Origin: Maricaulis sp039978735 | Lineage (GTDB): Bacteria; Pseudomonadota; Alphaproteobacteria; Caulobacterales; Maricaulaceae | Direction: 5' to 3' | Length of the DNA stretch: 64,000 nt | NCBI RefSeq assembly: GCF_039978735.1 | Contig: NZ_JBDWAS010000014.1 | Coordinates: 147,189 to 211,188 of the forward strand | In this document: piece by piece, positions 1 through 7,300 of the stretch | Position numbering within the stretch: position 1 is the first letter of the stretch | Layout: every line of letters starts with the position of its first letter | Position numbers and translations under genes: made by a program | Notes under the pieces: model-generated | The model's input: only the letters and a program-made list of their open reading frames with translations | The model's database searches: none | Told to the model about the DNA's origin: nothing

Positions 1-510
1 GAACGGATCGCGCTTGCCGGTCCCAACGGGTCGGGAAAGAGCACGGTCTTCGATCTCGTGACCGGGCGGCTGCAGCCGGACAGCGGGACTGTTTCGGGCC
101 GTCATGAGCGCTTCGCGCTGCTCGATCAGGCGGTGAGCTTTCTGGAGCCTGACTTGTCGGTTGCCGCCAATGCCCGCCGGCTCAATCCGCAGCTTTCTGA
201 GAACACGGTGCGCTCAGCGCTCGCGCGTTATGCCTTCCGGGCAGAAGCCGCTGAGAAGCCCGTTTCCGTCCTGTCCGGCGGCGAGCGGATGCGGGCCGGA
301 CTGGCCTGTCTTGCCTGCGCGGCGGAGGCTCCGCAATTGCTGATCCTCGACGAGCCCACCAATCATATCGACCTGGAAGCGGTGGAACTCTTGGAACAGG
401 CCCTCGCGGGTTATGACGGCGCCATCCTGGTTGCCAGCCATGATGCACGCTTTCTCGACGCAATCGGTGTCACCCGCACGATCACGCTGGAAGCGCCCGG
501 CACCGTGTGA
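1..510 (+). CDS. ABC-F family ATP-binding protein, 3' part only
   Basis: The reading frame is open from the first base, so the gene begins upstream of the window. What is visible is the second nucleotide-binding domain: a Walker A (GPNGSGKST) at about bases 19-45, the ABC signature LSGGERMR near base 277, and a Walker B followed by the ABC-F hallmark DEPTNHID near base 349, then an ASHD switch histidine. ABC-F proteins have two ATPase domains and no membrane domain; they act on the ribosome in translation or antibiotic resistance. The linker and first domain cannot be judged. The gene stops at 508-510, and an AraC-type regulator follows on the same strand. A second, complete ABC-F gene lies near 42 kb. 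Subfamily is not assignable from this half. Confidence 0.9.
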   Translation, partial: ERIALAGPNGSGKSTVFDLVTGRLQPDSGTVSGRHERFALLDQAVSFLEPDLSVAANARRLNPQLSENTVRSALARYAFRAEAAEKPVSVLSGGERMRAGLACLACAAEAPQLLILDEPTNHIDLEAVELLEQALAGYDGAILVASHDARFLDAIGVTRTITLEAPGTV

Positions 511-594
511 CCGGGGCAAATGAGCAAGAACAGGCACGCTGTCCCTGCCGGTCCGGGTGAGTATCATTGCCGCCCGGACAGAGGAGACATGGGG

Positions 595-1452
595 ATGAGA
601 GCGGATAATCGTGCAGGCTATGCCGACCGGATCGATCGTGTCGTGGCGCATATCGAGGCGGCCGACGAGGACGCCATGCTGGACCTGGATACCCTGGCGG
701 GCGTGGCGGCGCTGTCGCCGTTTCACTTCCACCGCATCTACCGGATCATGACGGGGGAGACCCCGGCGGAAACCGTGCGCCGCATCCGTCTGGTGCGTAC
801 CGCGCCGGCCCTGCAGGATGACAGCCTGACCGTGACCCAGGCGGCCGCGGCTTCGGGGTATTCGTCCAGCCAGTCCTTCGCGCGGGCCATCAAGGCCGCG
901 ACCGGTGCAACGGCAAGCGAAATCCGGGCGGGAGGCGGCAGCCTGTTCGAGCGTCTGCTGCAGCCGCAGAACATGGATGCCGCGACCCCCATGCCGGTCG
1001 AGATCGTCTCGACCGATCCGCTGCGCCTCATCGCAATCCGCAATATCGGCGCCTATGCCGAGCTGAACCGGACCTATGAGCGCCTGTTCGCCACCGTCTT
1101 CTCGCAGCTTCCGATGGAAAGCCTGCGCGGCATCTGGGGTGTCTGGCACGAGGATCCGCGTTTCTGCGATCCCGCCGAGCTGCATTTCGACTGCGCCATC
1201 GAGATTGGCGAGGACTTTCTGGCGCAGGGTGAGGTCGAGCTGCTCGATATCGCCGGTGGCCGGCATGCCCGCCTGCGCCATGTCGGCAGCTATACGACGC
1301 TGCACGACACAATCGACAGGCTCTATGCCCGCATCATGGCGGACGACACGCATCTGATCGCCGACCGGCCCCTGATCGTGAACTATGTCGACGACCCGGA
1401 AAGCCGACCTGAAGCGGAATGGCGGTCGGATATCTATCTGCCGCTCGCCTGA
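595..1452 (+). CDS. AraC-family regulator with C-terminal GyrI-like domain
   Basis: This 285-residue protein has an N-terminal AraC double helix-turn-helix (roughly residues 8-110, with the typical SPFHFHRIYR and GYSSSQSFARA segments). A GyrI-like/SOUL-type effector domain follows (about residues 130-285), starting near the MPVEIVSTDP segment and ending in DIYLPLA. Members of this architecture (Rob/SoxS-like DNA-binding end plus GyrI-like sensor) usually sense small hydrophobic ligands or drugs. The frame stays open back to 520 and has an ATG at 589, but the ATG at 595 has GGAG at an 8-base spacing, so I chose 595. It is downstream of the ABC-F gene with a gap of about 85 bases; a regulatory link between them is possible but unproven. 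Confidence 0.85.
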   Translation: MRADNRAGYADRIDRVVAHIEAADEDAMLDLDTLAGVAALSPFHFHRIYRIMTGETPAETVRRIRLVRTAPALQDDSLTVTQAAAASGYSSSQSFARAIKAATGATASEIRAGGGSLFERLLQPQNMDAATPMPVEIVSTDPLRLIAIRNIGAYAELNRTYERLFATVFSQLPMESLRGIWGVWHEDPRFCDPAELHFDCAIEIGEDFLAQGEVELLDIAGGRHARLRHVGSYTTLHDTIDRLYARIMADDTHLIADRPLIVNYVDDPESRPEAEWRSDIYLPLA

Positions 1453-1535
1453 TTTTGGTCCCGGTTTGCTGACATCCGGTTTGAGGTCGGACCTGTGGTC
1501 CGGATAGTCTGGTATCGGCCGGTAGGAGACAGAGC

Positions 1536-2162
1536 ATGCGTGCATTTCTGGCAGGAGCGGTGACGGGGCTCGCCATGTTGATGGCCGCCGGGACGGCACA
1601 GGCCCAGCCCGCGGTCTATCGCGTGGTCAATGTCGACAGTCATGACGTACTCAATGTGCGCAGCACGCCCAGTCCGACGAGTGCACTTGTCGGCTCTCTG
1701 CCGCCCGGAGCAAGCCGGGTCGAGATTCTGGAGACGCGGCACGGCTGGGGCCGGGTTCTGCTTCGAGGCGCTGAGGGCTGGGTCAGTCTCGCCTATCTGG
1801 CGGAAGACGCGCGGCCGGACATTCCCGGACAGTCAGCGCCGGGCGGCTTTACCTGTGCCGGCACCGAGCCCTTCTGGGGGATCGAGATCGATCCGGACGG
1901 CCAGGGGCGTTTCAATGACGCGATGTCGCTGGGTGAGGAACGTGATTTCGAGGTGCGCGATGCGCGCACGGCGCGAGGCCGCATGCATCCCTTCGTCTAC
2001 CGGTTCGAGGGGGAGGTGACCGGATTTGCGCTTGTATCGCCGCAGGCCTGTTCTGACGGCATGAGCGATCTCGGCTATGGCTGGCATGTCAGCGCGGATA
2101 TCGAAGACGGTGACGGACGCCGGCTGCTGGACGGGTGCTGCCGGACACCGGTTGCAGAATAA
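1536..2162 (+). CDS. Secreted SH3b-domain protein
   Basis: A 208-residue exported protein. Residues 1-23 form a Sec signal peptide ending in TAQAQ. Residues 28-92 resemble a bacterial SH3 (SH3b) domain with the usual LNVRSTPS and GWGRVLL/GWVSLAYL blocks, which commonly bind cell-wall or periplasmic ligands. The C-terminal half starts with FTCAGTEPFWGI, a motif seen in small periplasmic proteins of the COG3650 type, and carries several cysteines that could form disulfides. A good Shine-Dalgarno (AGGAGA) lies 6 bases before the ATG. It probably works in the periplasm; the ligand is unknown. No clear operon partner is seen upstream; 87 bases separate it from the next gene. Confidence 0.75.
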   Translation: MRAFLAGAVTGLAMLMAAGTAQAQPAVYRVVNVDSHDVLNVRSTPSPTSALVGSLPPGASRVEILETRHGWGRVLLRGAEGWVSLAYLAEDARPDIPGQSAPGGFTCAGTEPFWGIEIDPDGQGRFNDAMSLGEERDFEVRDARTARGRMHPFVYRFEGEVTGFALVSPQACSDGMSDLGYGWHVSADIEDGDGRRLLDGCCRTPVAE

Positions 2163-2249
2163 TTTCCGGGTGCTGCATCCGGACGGGTTCCCGGCGGCAA
2201 CCTGGTATCGAAAGGCACCGCGGGGTGCCGCCGGAAAGGGACAAATGCG

Positions 2250-2669
2250 ATGGTCGAGATCTTTGAAAGCTATTGGTGGCTGCTGTTTCCGCTGGGCTTT
2301 TTTATCGCCGCAGGCTGGGGCAGTTTCATGCGCTACAAGCGCACCCAGGCCAAGATCGATCTGATCAAGAGCTACACCGCGGCTGGCAAGGAACCGCCGG
2401 CCGAACTGCTGGCCTCGCTCGACAGCGACAATACGCACCGCCACGAGTATCACACGTCTGGCGATGAGAGCGGTGGAAGCCCCGGGGGCGGTCACGTCTT
2501 CCTGGTCGTGCTTTTCACCGGTCTGGCCGGGGTCTTTGCCTATACCGGCTATGCCGGTCTGCTGGGCGGCGCCACCCGTGAAATGTACTTCATTTCCATG
2601 GTCCTGGGCGTTCTGGCGGTGGCATTCCTTTTCAGCGGCCTGTTTTCGCGCCGCCGCAGGAATGACTGA
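2250..2669 (+). CDS. Small membrane protein, DUF6249-like; first gene of ECF cassette 1
   Basis: 139 residues with three predicted membrane helices (about 9-27, 81-105 and 110-132). A basic and polar loop after helix 1 contains a GKEPPAELL segment, and the C-terminal tail is very basic. The layout (one helix, a short amphipathic stretch ending in a P-E-x-L/I motif, a polar linker, then two helices) matches the protein encoded at 4258-4638, so I read both as DUF6249-type paralogues. It ends two bases before an ECF sigma factor and is almost certainly co-transcribed with it. DUF6249 proteins are often encoded next to ECF sigma genes; the function is unknown, and a role in signal sensing is inference. 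Confidence 0.65.
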   Translation: MVEIFESYWWLLFPLGFFIAAGWGSFMRYKRTQAKIDLIKSYTAAGKEPPAELLASLDSDNTHRHEYHTSGDESGGSPGGGHVFLVVLFTGLAGVFAYTGYAGLLGGATREMYFISMVLGVLAVAFLFSGLFSRRRRND

Positions 2670-2671
2670 TC

Positions 2672-3202
2672 ATGCAGACCCCCGACGACGCTGCGCTGGT
2701 CGCGGCGGCGCGGTCGGGATCGGATCAGGCCTTTGCCCGCATCGTGGACCGGTATCAGTCGCCGGTCCGCGGCTTCCTGCGGCGGGTGAGCGGCAATGAT
2801 GCCGATGCCGACGAGATCGCCCAGGATGCCTTCGTCGACGCCTGGACGCATCTGCGCAGCCTGCGCAACGGGGCCAAGCTGAAATCCTGGCTGTTCGCGA
2901 TTGCCTGGCGCAAGGCCAAGGCGCGGGCCCGCTCAATGGCCCGCACGCGCACCCGCGAGACGGCCTGGCAGGCCGTGCAACCGGCCAGTGACGAGCCGCA
3001 GCACGAGATGGCACTGGCGATGCAGCAGGCGCTGGTGCAATTGCCGGCTGAACAGCGCGCCGCGGTTGCGCTGTGCCTGGCCGGCGGCTGGTCGCACAGC
3101 GAGGCGGCAAATGTCTTGGACTTGCCGCTGGGTACGGTAAAATCCCATGTCAGCCGGGGCCGCACCCGTCTGATGGCCATTCTGGGAGTGGATGATGCGT
3201 GA
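2672..3202 (+). CDS. ECF-type RNA polymerase sigma factor (cassette 1)
   Basis: 176 residues with the two-domain ECF layout. Sigma region 2 is at about 20-85, with an acidic DADADEIAQDAFVDAW stretch that contacts core polymerase and the -10 element. Sigma region 4 is at about 118-170, with the helix-turn-helix SHSEAANVL...LGTVKSHVSRGR. There is no region 1 or 3, as expected for group 4 sigma factors. It follows the DUF6249-like gene by 2 bases and overlaps the next small membrane-protein gene, so regulation by a membrane partner is likely. A second sigma factor with a very similar region 4 (LGTVKSHVNRGR) is encoded at 4653-5195. The regulon is unknown. Confidence 0.9.
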   Translation: MQTPDDAALVAAARSGSDQAFARIVDRYQSPVRGFLRRVSGNDADADEIAQDAFVDAWTHLRSLRNGAKLKSWLFAIAWRKAKARARSMARTRTRETAWQAVQPASDEPQHEMALAMQQALVQLPAEQRAAVALCLAGGWSHSEAANVLDLPLGTVKSHVSRGRTRLMAILGVDDA

Positions 3203-3518
3203 ACACGATCCGCTGCAGGATTTCTTCCGCGCTGGCGATGTGCCGGCGCGCGATCCCGGTTTCCGGCTTGCCGTGATGGCCGATATCGCCCGCCGCCGCT
3301 TCCGGCGGGAACTGGCCGAACGGCTGGGGCAGGGGCTGGTGGTGTGCCTGCTCGTGCTGATCATGGCCCCCATTGCCGGAGACGTTCTGGAAACCCTGTT
3401 CCGGGGCGGGGAGGCCCGTTTCGCCCTTGTGACGCTGCCTCTGGCTCTGGGCGCGGCCCTGATCGGCCATTTCTGGCTGAACGGCCGGCTGCATGTGCGC
3501 CTGCCGAATTTGCTCTAG
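3195..3518 (+). CDS. Small membrane protein, candidate anti-sigma factor (cassette 1)
   Basis: 107 residues. A charged N-terminal cytoplasmic segment of about 45 residues, rich in Arg, is followed by two predicted membrane helices (about 46-66 and 76-95). The reading frame overlaps the end of the sigma gene. Two in-frame ATGs exist (3192 and 3195); the second has GGGAG at 6 bases and is preferred. Position and topology fit a small anti-sigma factor that holds the ECF protein at the membrane, but I see no ZAS zinc motif (HxxxCxxC) and no recognisable anti-sigma domain. The role is inferred from context only. Confidence 0.55.
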   Translation: MREHDPLQDFFRAGDVPARDPGFRLAVMADIARRRFRRELAERLGQGLVVCLLVLIMAPIAGDVLETLFRGGEARFALVTLPLALGAALIGHFWLNGRLHVRLPNLL

Positions 3519-3607
3519 CCTGGACCCGGATTCCGGCGTCAGCCATTTGCCCCCGCGACGCGGGCGTGAATCGCCTATACTCGCGCCCGGACAGCGGGGA
3601 GGTGCGC

Positions 3608-4168
3608 ATGCTGGTCCTGATTACCGGTCTGGTTCTGTTTCTGGGCGTTCATTCGCTGCGCGTGGTGCCGGGCGCGCGGCCGGCCCTGCAGTCGGCGCTG
3701 GGGGAAACACCCTACAAGCTGGCCTATACCGCGATCTCGCTCGTGGGTTTCGGCCTCATCATCTACGGCATGATGCTCGCCCAGCCTGTCGCCGGAACCG
3801 TCTGGGCACCGCCGGTCTGGACGCGTCATCTGGCCTTCACCCTGGTGCCGCTGGGGCTGATCCTGATCGTTTCCGCCTATGCGCCGGGACATATCCGCCA
3901 TTGGGTACGCCATCCCATGCTGGCCGGGGTCATGCTGTGGGCAGGCGCGCATTTTCTTGCCAATGGGGAGCGCGCCGCGCTGGTCCTGTTCGGCAGTTTC
4001 TTCGTCTGGTCGCTGGTGACCTTCGTGTCGTCCTGGCTGCGCGAGACCCCGCCGCCGGTGGTGAAGGGCTGGGGCGGTGATCTGACGGCGATCGTCCTGG
4101 GCGCTCTTGCAGCCCTTATCATCATGAATCTTCACATGTATCTGTTCGGCGTGGCCATCATCGGATAG
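3608..4168 (+). CDS. NnrU family membrane protein
   Basis: A 186-residue polytopic protein with about six hydrophobic segments. The N-terminus (LFLGVHSLRVVPGARPAL) and the HWVRHPMLAGVMLWAGAHF block are characteristic of the NnrU family, which is related in fold to isoprenylcysteine methyltransferase-like membrane proteins. NnrU was named from nitrite/nitric-oxide gene clusters, yet no denitrification gene is present here, so that role should not be assumed. The chosen ATG has a GGGGAGG Shine-Dalgarno about 5 bases upstream. It sits between the two ECF cassettes, on the same strand, with gaps of 89 bases on each side, and probably has its own promoter. Confidence 0.8.
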   Translation: MLVLITGLVLFLGVHSLRVVPGARPALQSALGETPYKLAYTAISLVGFGLIIYGMMLAQPVAGTVWAPPVWTRHLAFTLVPLGLILIVSAYAPGHIRHWVRHPMLAGVMLWAGAHFLANGERAALVLFGSFFVWSLVTFVSSWLRETPPPVVKGWGGDLTAIVLGALAALIIMNLHMYLFGVAIIG

Positions 4169-4257
4169 TCCGCCTGCATCCAATTCCGCACAATGGTGCA
4201 TCAAGGTGTCAAACGGGCAGCATTGTGCGGACCCGCCCAGATACGGGAGTTACGAAA

Positions 4258-4638
4258 ATGGACCTGACAGTCATGCTGGTGTCGATGTCGCCCTTCATCA
4301 TGGTGGTGGCTATCGTCTGGATCGCAATGAGCGCGGTATCGCGCAATCGCCGGGCGACGCTGCGCGTCGTCGAGGAGGCGATCCGCAACGGGCAGACCAT
4401 GACGCCGGAGACGATCCGCGCGCTGGGTATGCCGCGCAAGGATTCCAACGGCGATCTGAAGAGCGGTTCGATCCTGGTGGCCATCGCGCTGGCCCTGATC
4501 GTCCTGGGCTTTGCCATCTTCGGTGTCGAGGGTGACGAGGAAGCCATGTACATCATGCCGGCCGTCGCAGCCTTCCCGGGCCTGATCGGGCTGGTGCTGA
4601 TCGGCTTTGGCCTGTTCGGCAAAAAAGACCAGGCCTGA
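4258..4638 (+). CDS. DUF6249-type small membrane protein; first gene of ECF cassette 2
   Basis: 126 residues with three predicted membrane helices (about 5-25, 75-95 and 100-120). A cytoplasmic-type segment after helix 1 carries NRRATLRVVEEAIRNG and the P-E-T-I motif typical of DUF6249. It parallels the 2250-2669 protein in length, topology and this motif. The ATG at 4258 has GGGAG 8 bases upstream and is preferred to earlier in-frame starts. Fourteen bases separate it from an ECF sigma factor, so the two are very likely one transcript. No enzymatic motif is visible. Confidence 0.7.
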   Translation: MDLTVMLVSMSPFIMVVAIVWIAMSAVSRNRRATLRVVEEAIRNGQTMTPETIRALGMPRKDSNGDLKSGSILVAIALALIVLGFAIFGVEGDEEAMYIMPAVAAFPGLIGLVLIGFGLFGKKDQA

Positions 4639-4652
4639 GGAGGACGCCGCCG

Positions 4653-5195
4653 ATGAAGGCGCCGGACGAAGAACTTGTCGCCCTCGTTGTCGCCACCAAG
4701 AATGCGGCGGCTTTCGGGGAGCTGGTCCGGCGCCACCAGGGGCTGGTCAGGGCGATGCTGCAGCGCATGTGCCGCAATCATGCCCTGGCCGACGATCTCG
4801 CGCAGGACGCCTTCATCCGCGCCTACGAGAAGATCGGCACCTTCACCGGCAAGGGCGCATTCAAATCCTGGCTCTGCTCGATCGCCTACACCGAATTCCT
4901 GATGGCCGCACGCAAGCGGCGCTCCACGGAGCGGGCGATGGAGAAGTTCAAGACGGGGCTGGATGACAGCGAAGCGCCACGGGACATGGGCAATGTGGTT
5001 GATCTCGACCGGGCGCTTGCCACATTGAAGGAGGAGGAACGCATCGCGGTCGTGATGTGCTACTCCTGCGGACTGTCGCATTCCGAAGCCGCCGAGGCGA
5101 CCGGGATGCCGCTGGGGACGGTGAAATCGCATGTGAACCGGGGGCGGGCCAAACTGCAGGCCTACTTCCAGGAAGCTGAGGAAATGGCGTCATGA
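4653..5195 (+). CDS. ECF-type RNA polymerase sigma factor (cassette 2)
   Basis: 180 residues. Sigma region 2 is at about 18-88 (ALADDLAQDAFIRAYEKI, then FKSWLCSIAY) and region 4 is at about 120-172 (SHSEAAEATGMPLGTVKSHV). Clearly a group 4 (ECF) sigma factor, and by eye the closest relative of the sigma factor at 2672-3202 in this window. It is preceded by a DUF6249 gene and overlaps the next gene by the ATGA arrangement, which points to translational coupling with a membrane partner. Two cysteines near the start of region 4 (MCYSCG) are unusual and could make it redox-sensitive; that is speculation. Confidence 0.9.
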   Translation: MKAPDEELVALVVATKNAAAFGELVRRHQGLVRAMLQRMCRNHALADDLAQDAFIRAYEKIGTFTGKGAFKSWLCSIAYTEFLMAARKRRSTERAMEKFKTGLDDSEAPRDMGNVVDLDRALATLKEEERIAVVMCYSCGLSHSEAAEATGMPLGTVKSHVNRGRAKLQAYFQEAEEMAS

Positions 5196-5536
5196 CGATG
5201 GATGATGCATTCGATGCAAGGCTGAAGGCGGCCTTCGCCGACGCCGCAGCCCCGCTGGAGCGCGAGAGCGAGAGCGAAGCCTTCTCCAGATCGGTGGTGG
5301 AACGCCTTTCGCGTCCGGACCGCAAGCGGGTCCTGATCCTCGGCGGTGCCGGGTCCACGGGGTCTGCCATTGCCGGGACCCAGCTTGAGAGCGTGCTCGG
5401 CAACATGCATGTGCCTACTGAAGGCCTGTTGGCCAATGCCGGCTTCCTGATGTCGCCGGAAGTGCTTGCGGCCGCCGCCATGGCTGTGGCCGTCGGTCTT
5501 GTGGCTGTGGTTCTGCCGCGCCGGATTGCCGGCTGA
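5192..5536 (+). CDS. Small membrane protein, candidate anti-sigma factor (cassette 2)
   Basis: 114 residues that overlap the ECF gene by four bases (ATGA). The N-terminal half is charged and probably cytoplasmic (acidic ERESESEAF stretch). One clear membrane helix lies at about 90-110 and a weaker, glycine-rich hydrophobic stretch at about 48-65. It occupies the same position as the 3195-3518 gene does after the first sigma factor, so I infer an anti-sigma or sigma-tethering role. There is no ZAS motif and no recognised domain. A GAGGA lies about 9 bases before the chosen ATG. Confidence 0.55.
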   Translation: MTMDDAFDARLKAAFADAAAPLERESESEAFSRSVVERLSRPDRKRVLILGGAGSTGSAIAGTQLESVLGNMHVPTEGLLANAGFLMSPEVLAAAAMAVAVGLVAVVLPRRIAG

Positions 5537-5613
5537 TACCGCACCGGCGAGCGCGGGCTTTTGCACCGCAACATTGTGAGCTAGTCTCTCCGGCCAACCC
5601 CGGAGAGACAGCC

Positions 5614-6441
5614 ATGTCCGCCCAGACCCAGACCCGCCGCATCACAGCTCCTGAAATCCGGGCCCGCAAGGGTGGTGAGCCGATTGTCTGCCTGACGGCC
5701 TATGACGCGCCGATGGCGCGGCTGCTGGACCCGCACTGCGACCTCCTGCTGGTCGGTGACAGCGTCGGCATGGTGGTGCACGGGCTTGATTCGACCATCG
5801 GCGTTACCCTCGACATGATGATCCTGCACGGCCAGGCCGTGATGCGCGGCGCCAAGCGCGCGCTGGTCACCGTCGACATGCCGTTCGGCAGCTACGAGAA
5901 ATCGCCGCAGCAGGCGTTCGAGAATGCGGCCCGCATCCTGTCCGAGACCGGCTGCCAGGCGATCAAGATCGAGAGCGGCACCTATGCCGCCGAGACGATC
6001 GATTTCATGGCCCAGCGCTCGATCCCGGTGATGGGCCATATCGGGCTGAGGCCCCAGGCGGCGCTGGCCGATGGCGGTTTCAAGGCCAAGGGGCGTACCC
6101 GTGCGGAACGTCAGAAAGTGATCGACGAAGCCATGGCGACCGCGGACGCAGGCGCCTTTGCCATCGTTGTGGAAGGCGTGGCCGAGGATCTGGCGCTCGA
6201 GATCACCCAGAAAGTGCCGGTTCCCACGATCGGCATCGGTGCTTCGGCAGCCTGTGACGGCCAGGTTCTGGTCACACAGGACATGCTGGGCGTGTTCGAA
6301 TGGACGCCGAAATTCGTCAAGCGCTATGACAACCAGGCCGAACGCACCACCGCTGCGGTGCAGCGTTATGCCGAGGAGGTGCGCGATCGCAGCTTCCCGG
6401 CAACGGCACAGGTCTACACCATGACGCGTCAGGACGGTTGA
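5614..6441 (+). CDS. panB: 3-methyl-2-oxobutanoate hydroxymethyltransferase
   Basis: Catalyses the first committed step of pantothenate (coenzyme A) synthesis, transferring a hydroxymethyl group from 5,10-methylene-THF to 2-oxoisovalerate. The 275-residue length is standard. Family signatures visible: LTAYDAPMARLLD near the N-terminus, the metal and substrate motif GDSVGMVVHG (about residues 49-58), MPFGSYE, HIGLRPQ, and the VEGV...PTIGIGAS region that contains the catalytic glutamate. panC is not adjacent, so the pathway is dispersed. The gene stands alone between ECF cassette 2 and the YfgM-like gene, with about 75 bases upstream. Confidence 0.95.
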   Translation: MSAQTQTRRITAPEIRARKGGEPIVCLTAYDAPMARLLDPHCDLLLVGDSVGMVVHGLDSTIGVTLDMMILHGQAVMRGAKRALVTVDMPFGSYEKSPQQAFENAARILSETGCQAIKIESGTYAAETIDFMAQRSIPVMGHIGLRPQAALADGGFKAKGRTRAERQKVIDEAMATADAGAFAIVVEGVAEDLALEITQKVPVPTIGIGASAACDGQVLVTQDMLGVFEWTPKFVKRYDNQAERTTAAVQRYAEEVRDRSFPATAQVYTMTRQDG

Positions 6442-6447
6442 GCTCTG

Positions 6448-6476
6448 TTGCCGCCCGGCGCGGGTAAGGCTAGGGT
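6448..6476 (+). promoter_or_regulatory. Putative sigma-70 type promoter for the yfgM-bamB operon
   Basis: TTGCCG (6448-6453), a 17-base spacer, then TAGGGT (6471-6476), located 50 bases before the start of the TPR gene. The -35 matches well and the -10 only in part. This is a sequence match only, in the one intergenic gap where a promoter for the downstream pair would be expected. Confidence 0.35.
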
Positions 6477-6526
6477 CCCGCGCAAACCTTTGGGTATGGG
6501 CACAAGAACGACGGAGCCACATCGAC

Positions 6527-7300
6527 GTGGTCGATATTTTCGAAGAAGTCGACGAAGAACTTCGCCGCGACAAGTATCAGGATTTATTGCGCAAGTACGG
6601 CCCCTGGGTGCTGGGCGGCGCGCTGGCGATCATCGCCGGTGCGGCCGGTTACCAGGGCTGGAACGCCTGGCGTACGGCGCAGCATGAGGCGTCGTCCGAT
6701 GCCTATGTGTCTGCGCTGCGTGCGGCCGAGGCGGGCAATTACTCTCTGGCATCGACCGGATTCGAGACGCTCGCCGAGGACGGCGTCGGCGGCTATCCGG
6801 AACTGGCGCTGTTGCAGCGCGGTTCGGTGGCGCTGGAAGAGGGCGATCGCGAAGCGGCTGCCGGTTTCTTCGACCGGGCGGCCCGCCAGGCGTCCGATCC
6901 TGTCATTCGCGATCTGGCCACGCTGAAATCGGTCTGGGCCCGGTGGGAAGCGCTCAGCTTCAACGATATCGAGATCCGCCTGACGCCACTGACCGGCGAC
7001 ACCTCGCCCTACCGCTTCCTGGCGCGTGAGGCGATCGCTGCGGCTGCGCTGCGCGATGGCAATCTCGAACGCGCCCGCGAAACCTACCAGCTGATCAGCT
7101 TCGGCTTCGACGCCCCGCAGGGCGTGCGGCAACGCGCCCAGGAAGCCCTGGCCGTGATCGCGAGCCGGTCGGCGACGCAGGCACCGGCCGAAGCCGCAGG
7201 CGGCGAAGCTGAAGCCGATATGCCGGCAGGCGACGTGACGGAAGACCCGTCACCGGCCGGCGATGATGAAAATGACGCCGGGGAGCCAGGCGATGAATAG
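6527..7300 (+). CDS. YfgM-like tetratricopeptide membrane protein
   Basis: 257 residues. A short cytoplasmic N-terminus ending in KYQDLLRKYGP is followed by one membrane helix (about 26-44) and a periplasmic region of TPR-like helices (TPR_21 type, about 50-220). The tail is acidic and Ala/Glu-rich. This matches YfgM, an inner-membrane protein that works with periplasmic chaperones, and the next gene is bamB, the same order as yfgM-bamB-der in many proteobacteria. The start is GTG at 6527 with GGAG 10 bases upstream. The end overlaps the start of bamB by 8 bases. The tail (about residues 225-257) is low-complexity. Confidence 0.8.
   Translation: MVDIFEEVDEELRRDKYQDLLRKYGPWVLGGALAIIAGAAGYQGWNAWRTAQHEASSDAYVSALRAAEAGNYSLASTGFETLAEDGVGGYPELALLQRGSVALEEGDREAAAGFFDRAARQASDPVIRDLATLKSVWARWEALSFNDIEIRLTPLTGDTSPYRFLAREAIAAAALRDGNLERARETYQLISFGFDAPQGVRQRAQEALAVIASRSATQAPAEAAGGEAEADMPAGDVTEDPSPAGDDENDAGEPGDE

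Noticed and set aside
214..1599. 461-codon minus-strand open frame antisense to the ABC-F and AraC genes
   Set aside because: Antisense of two recognisable genes; no motif of its own.
2214..2229. GGCACC-GCGG-GGTGCC hairpin upstream of the DUF6249-like gene
   Set aside because: No T-tract and no sign of regulation; a 6-bp GC-rich stem is expected by chance in such DNA.
3608..4168. Denitrification role for the NnrU gene
   Set aside because: No nitrite, nitric-oxide or nitrous-oxide gene is in the window; the name does not prove function.
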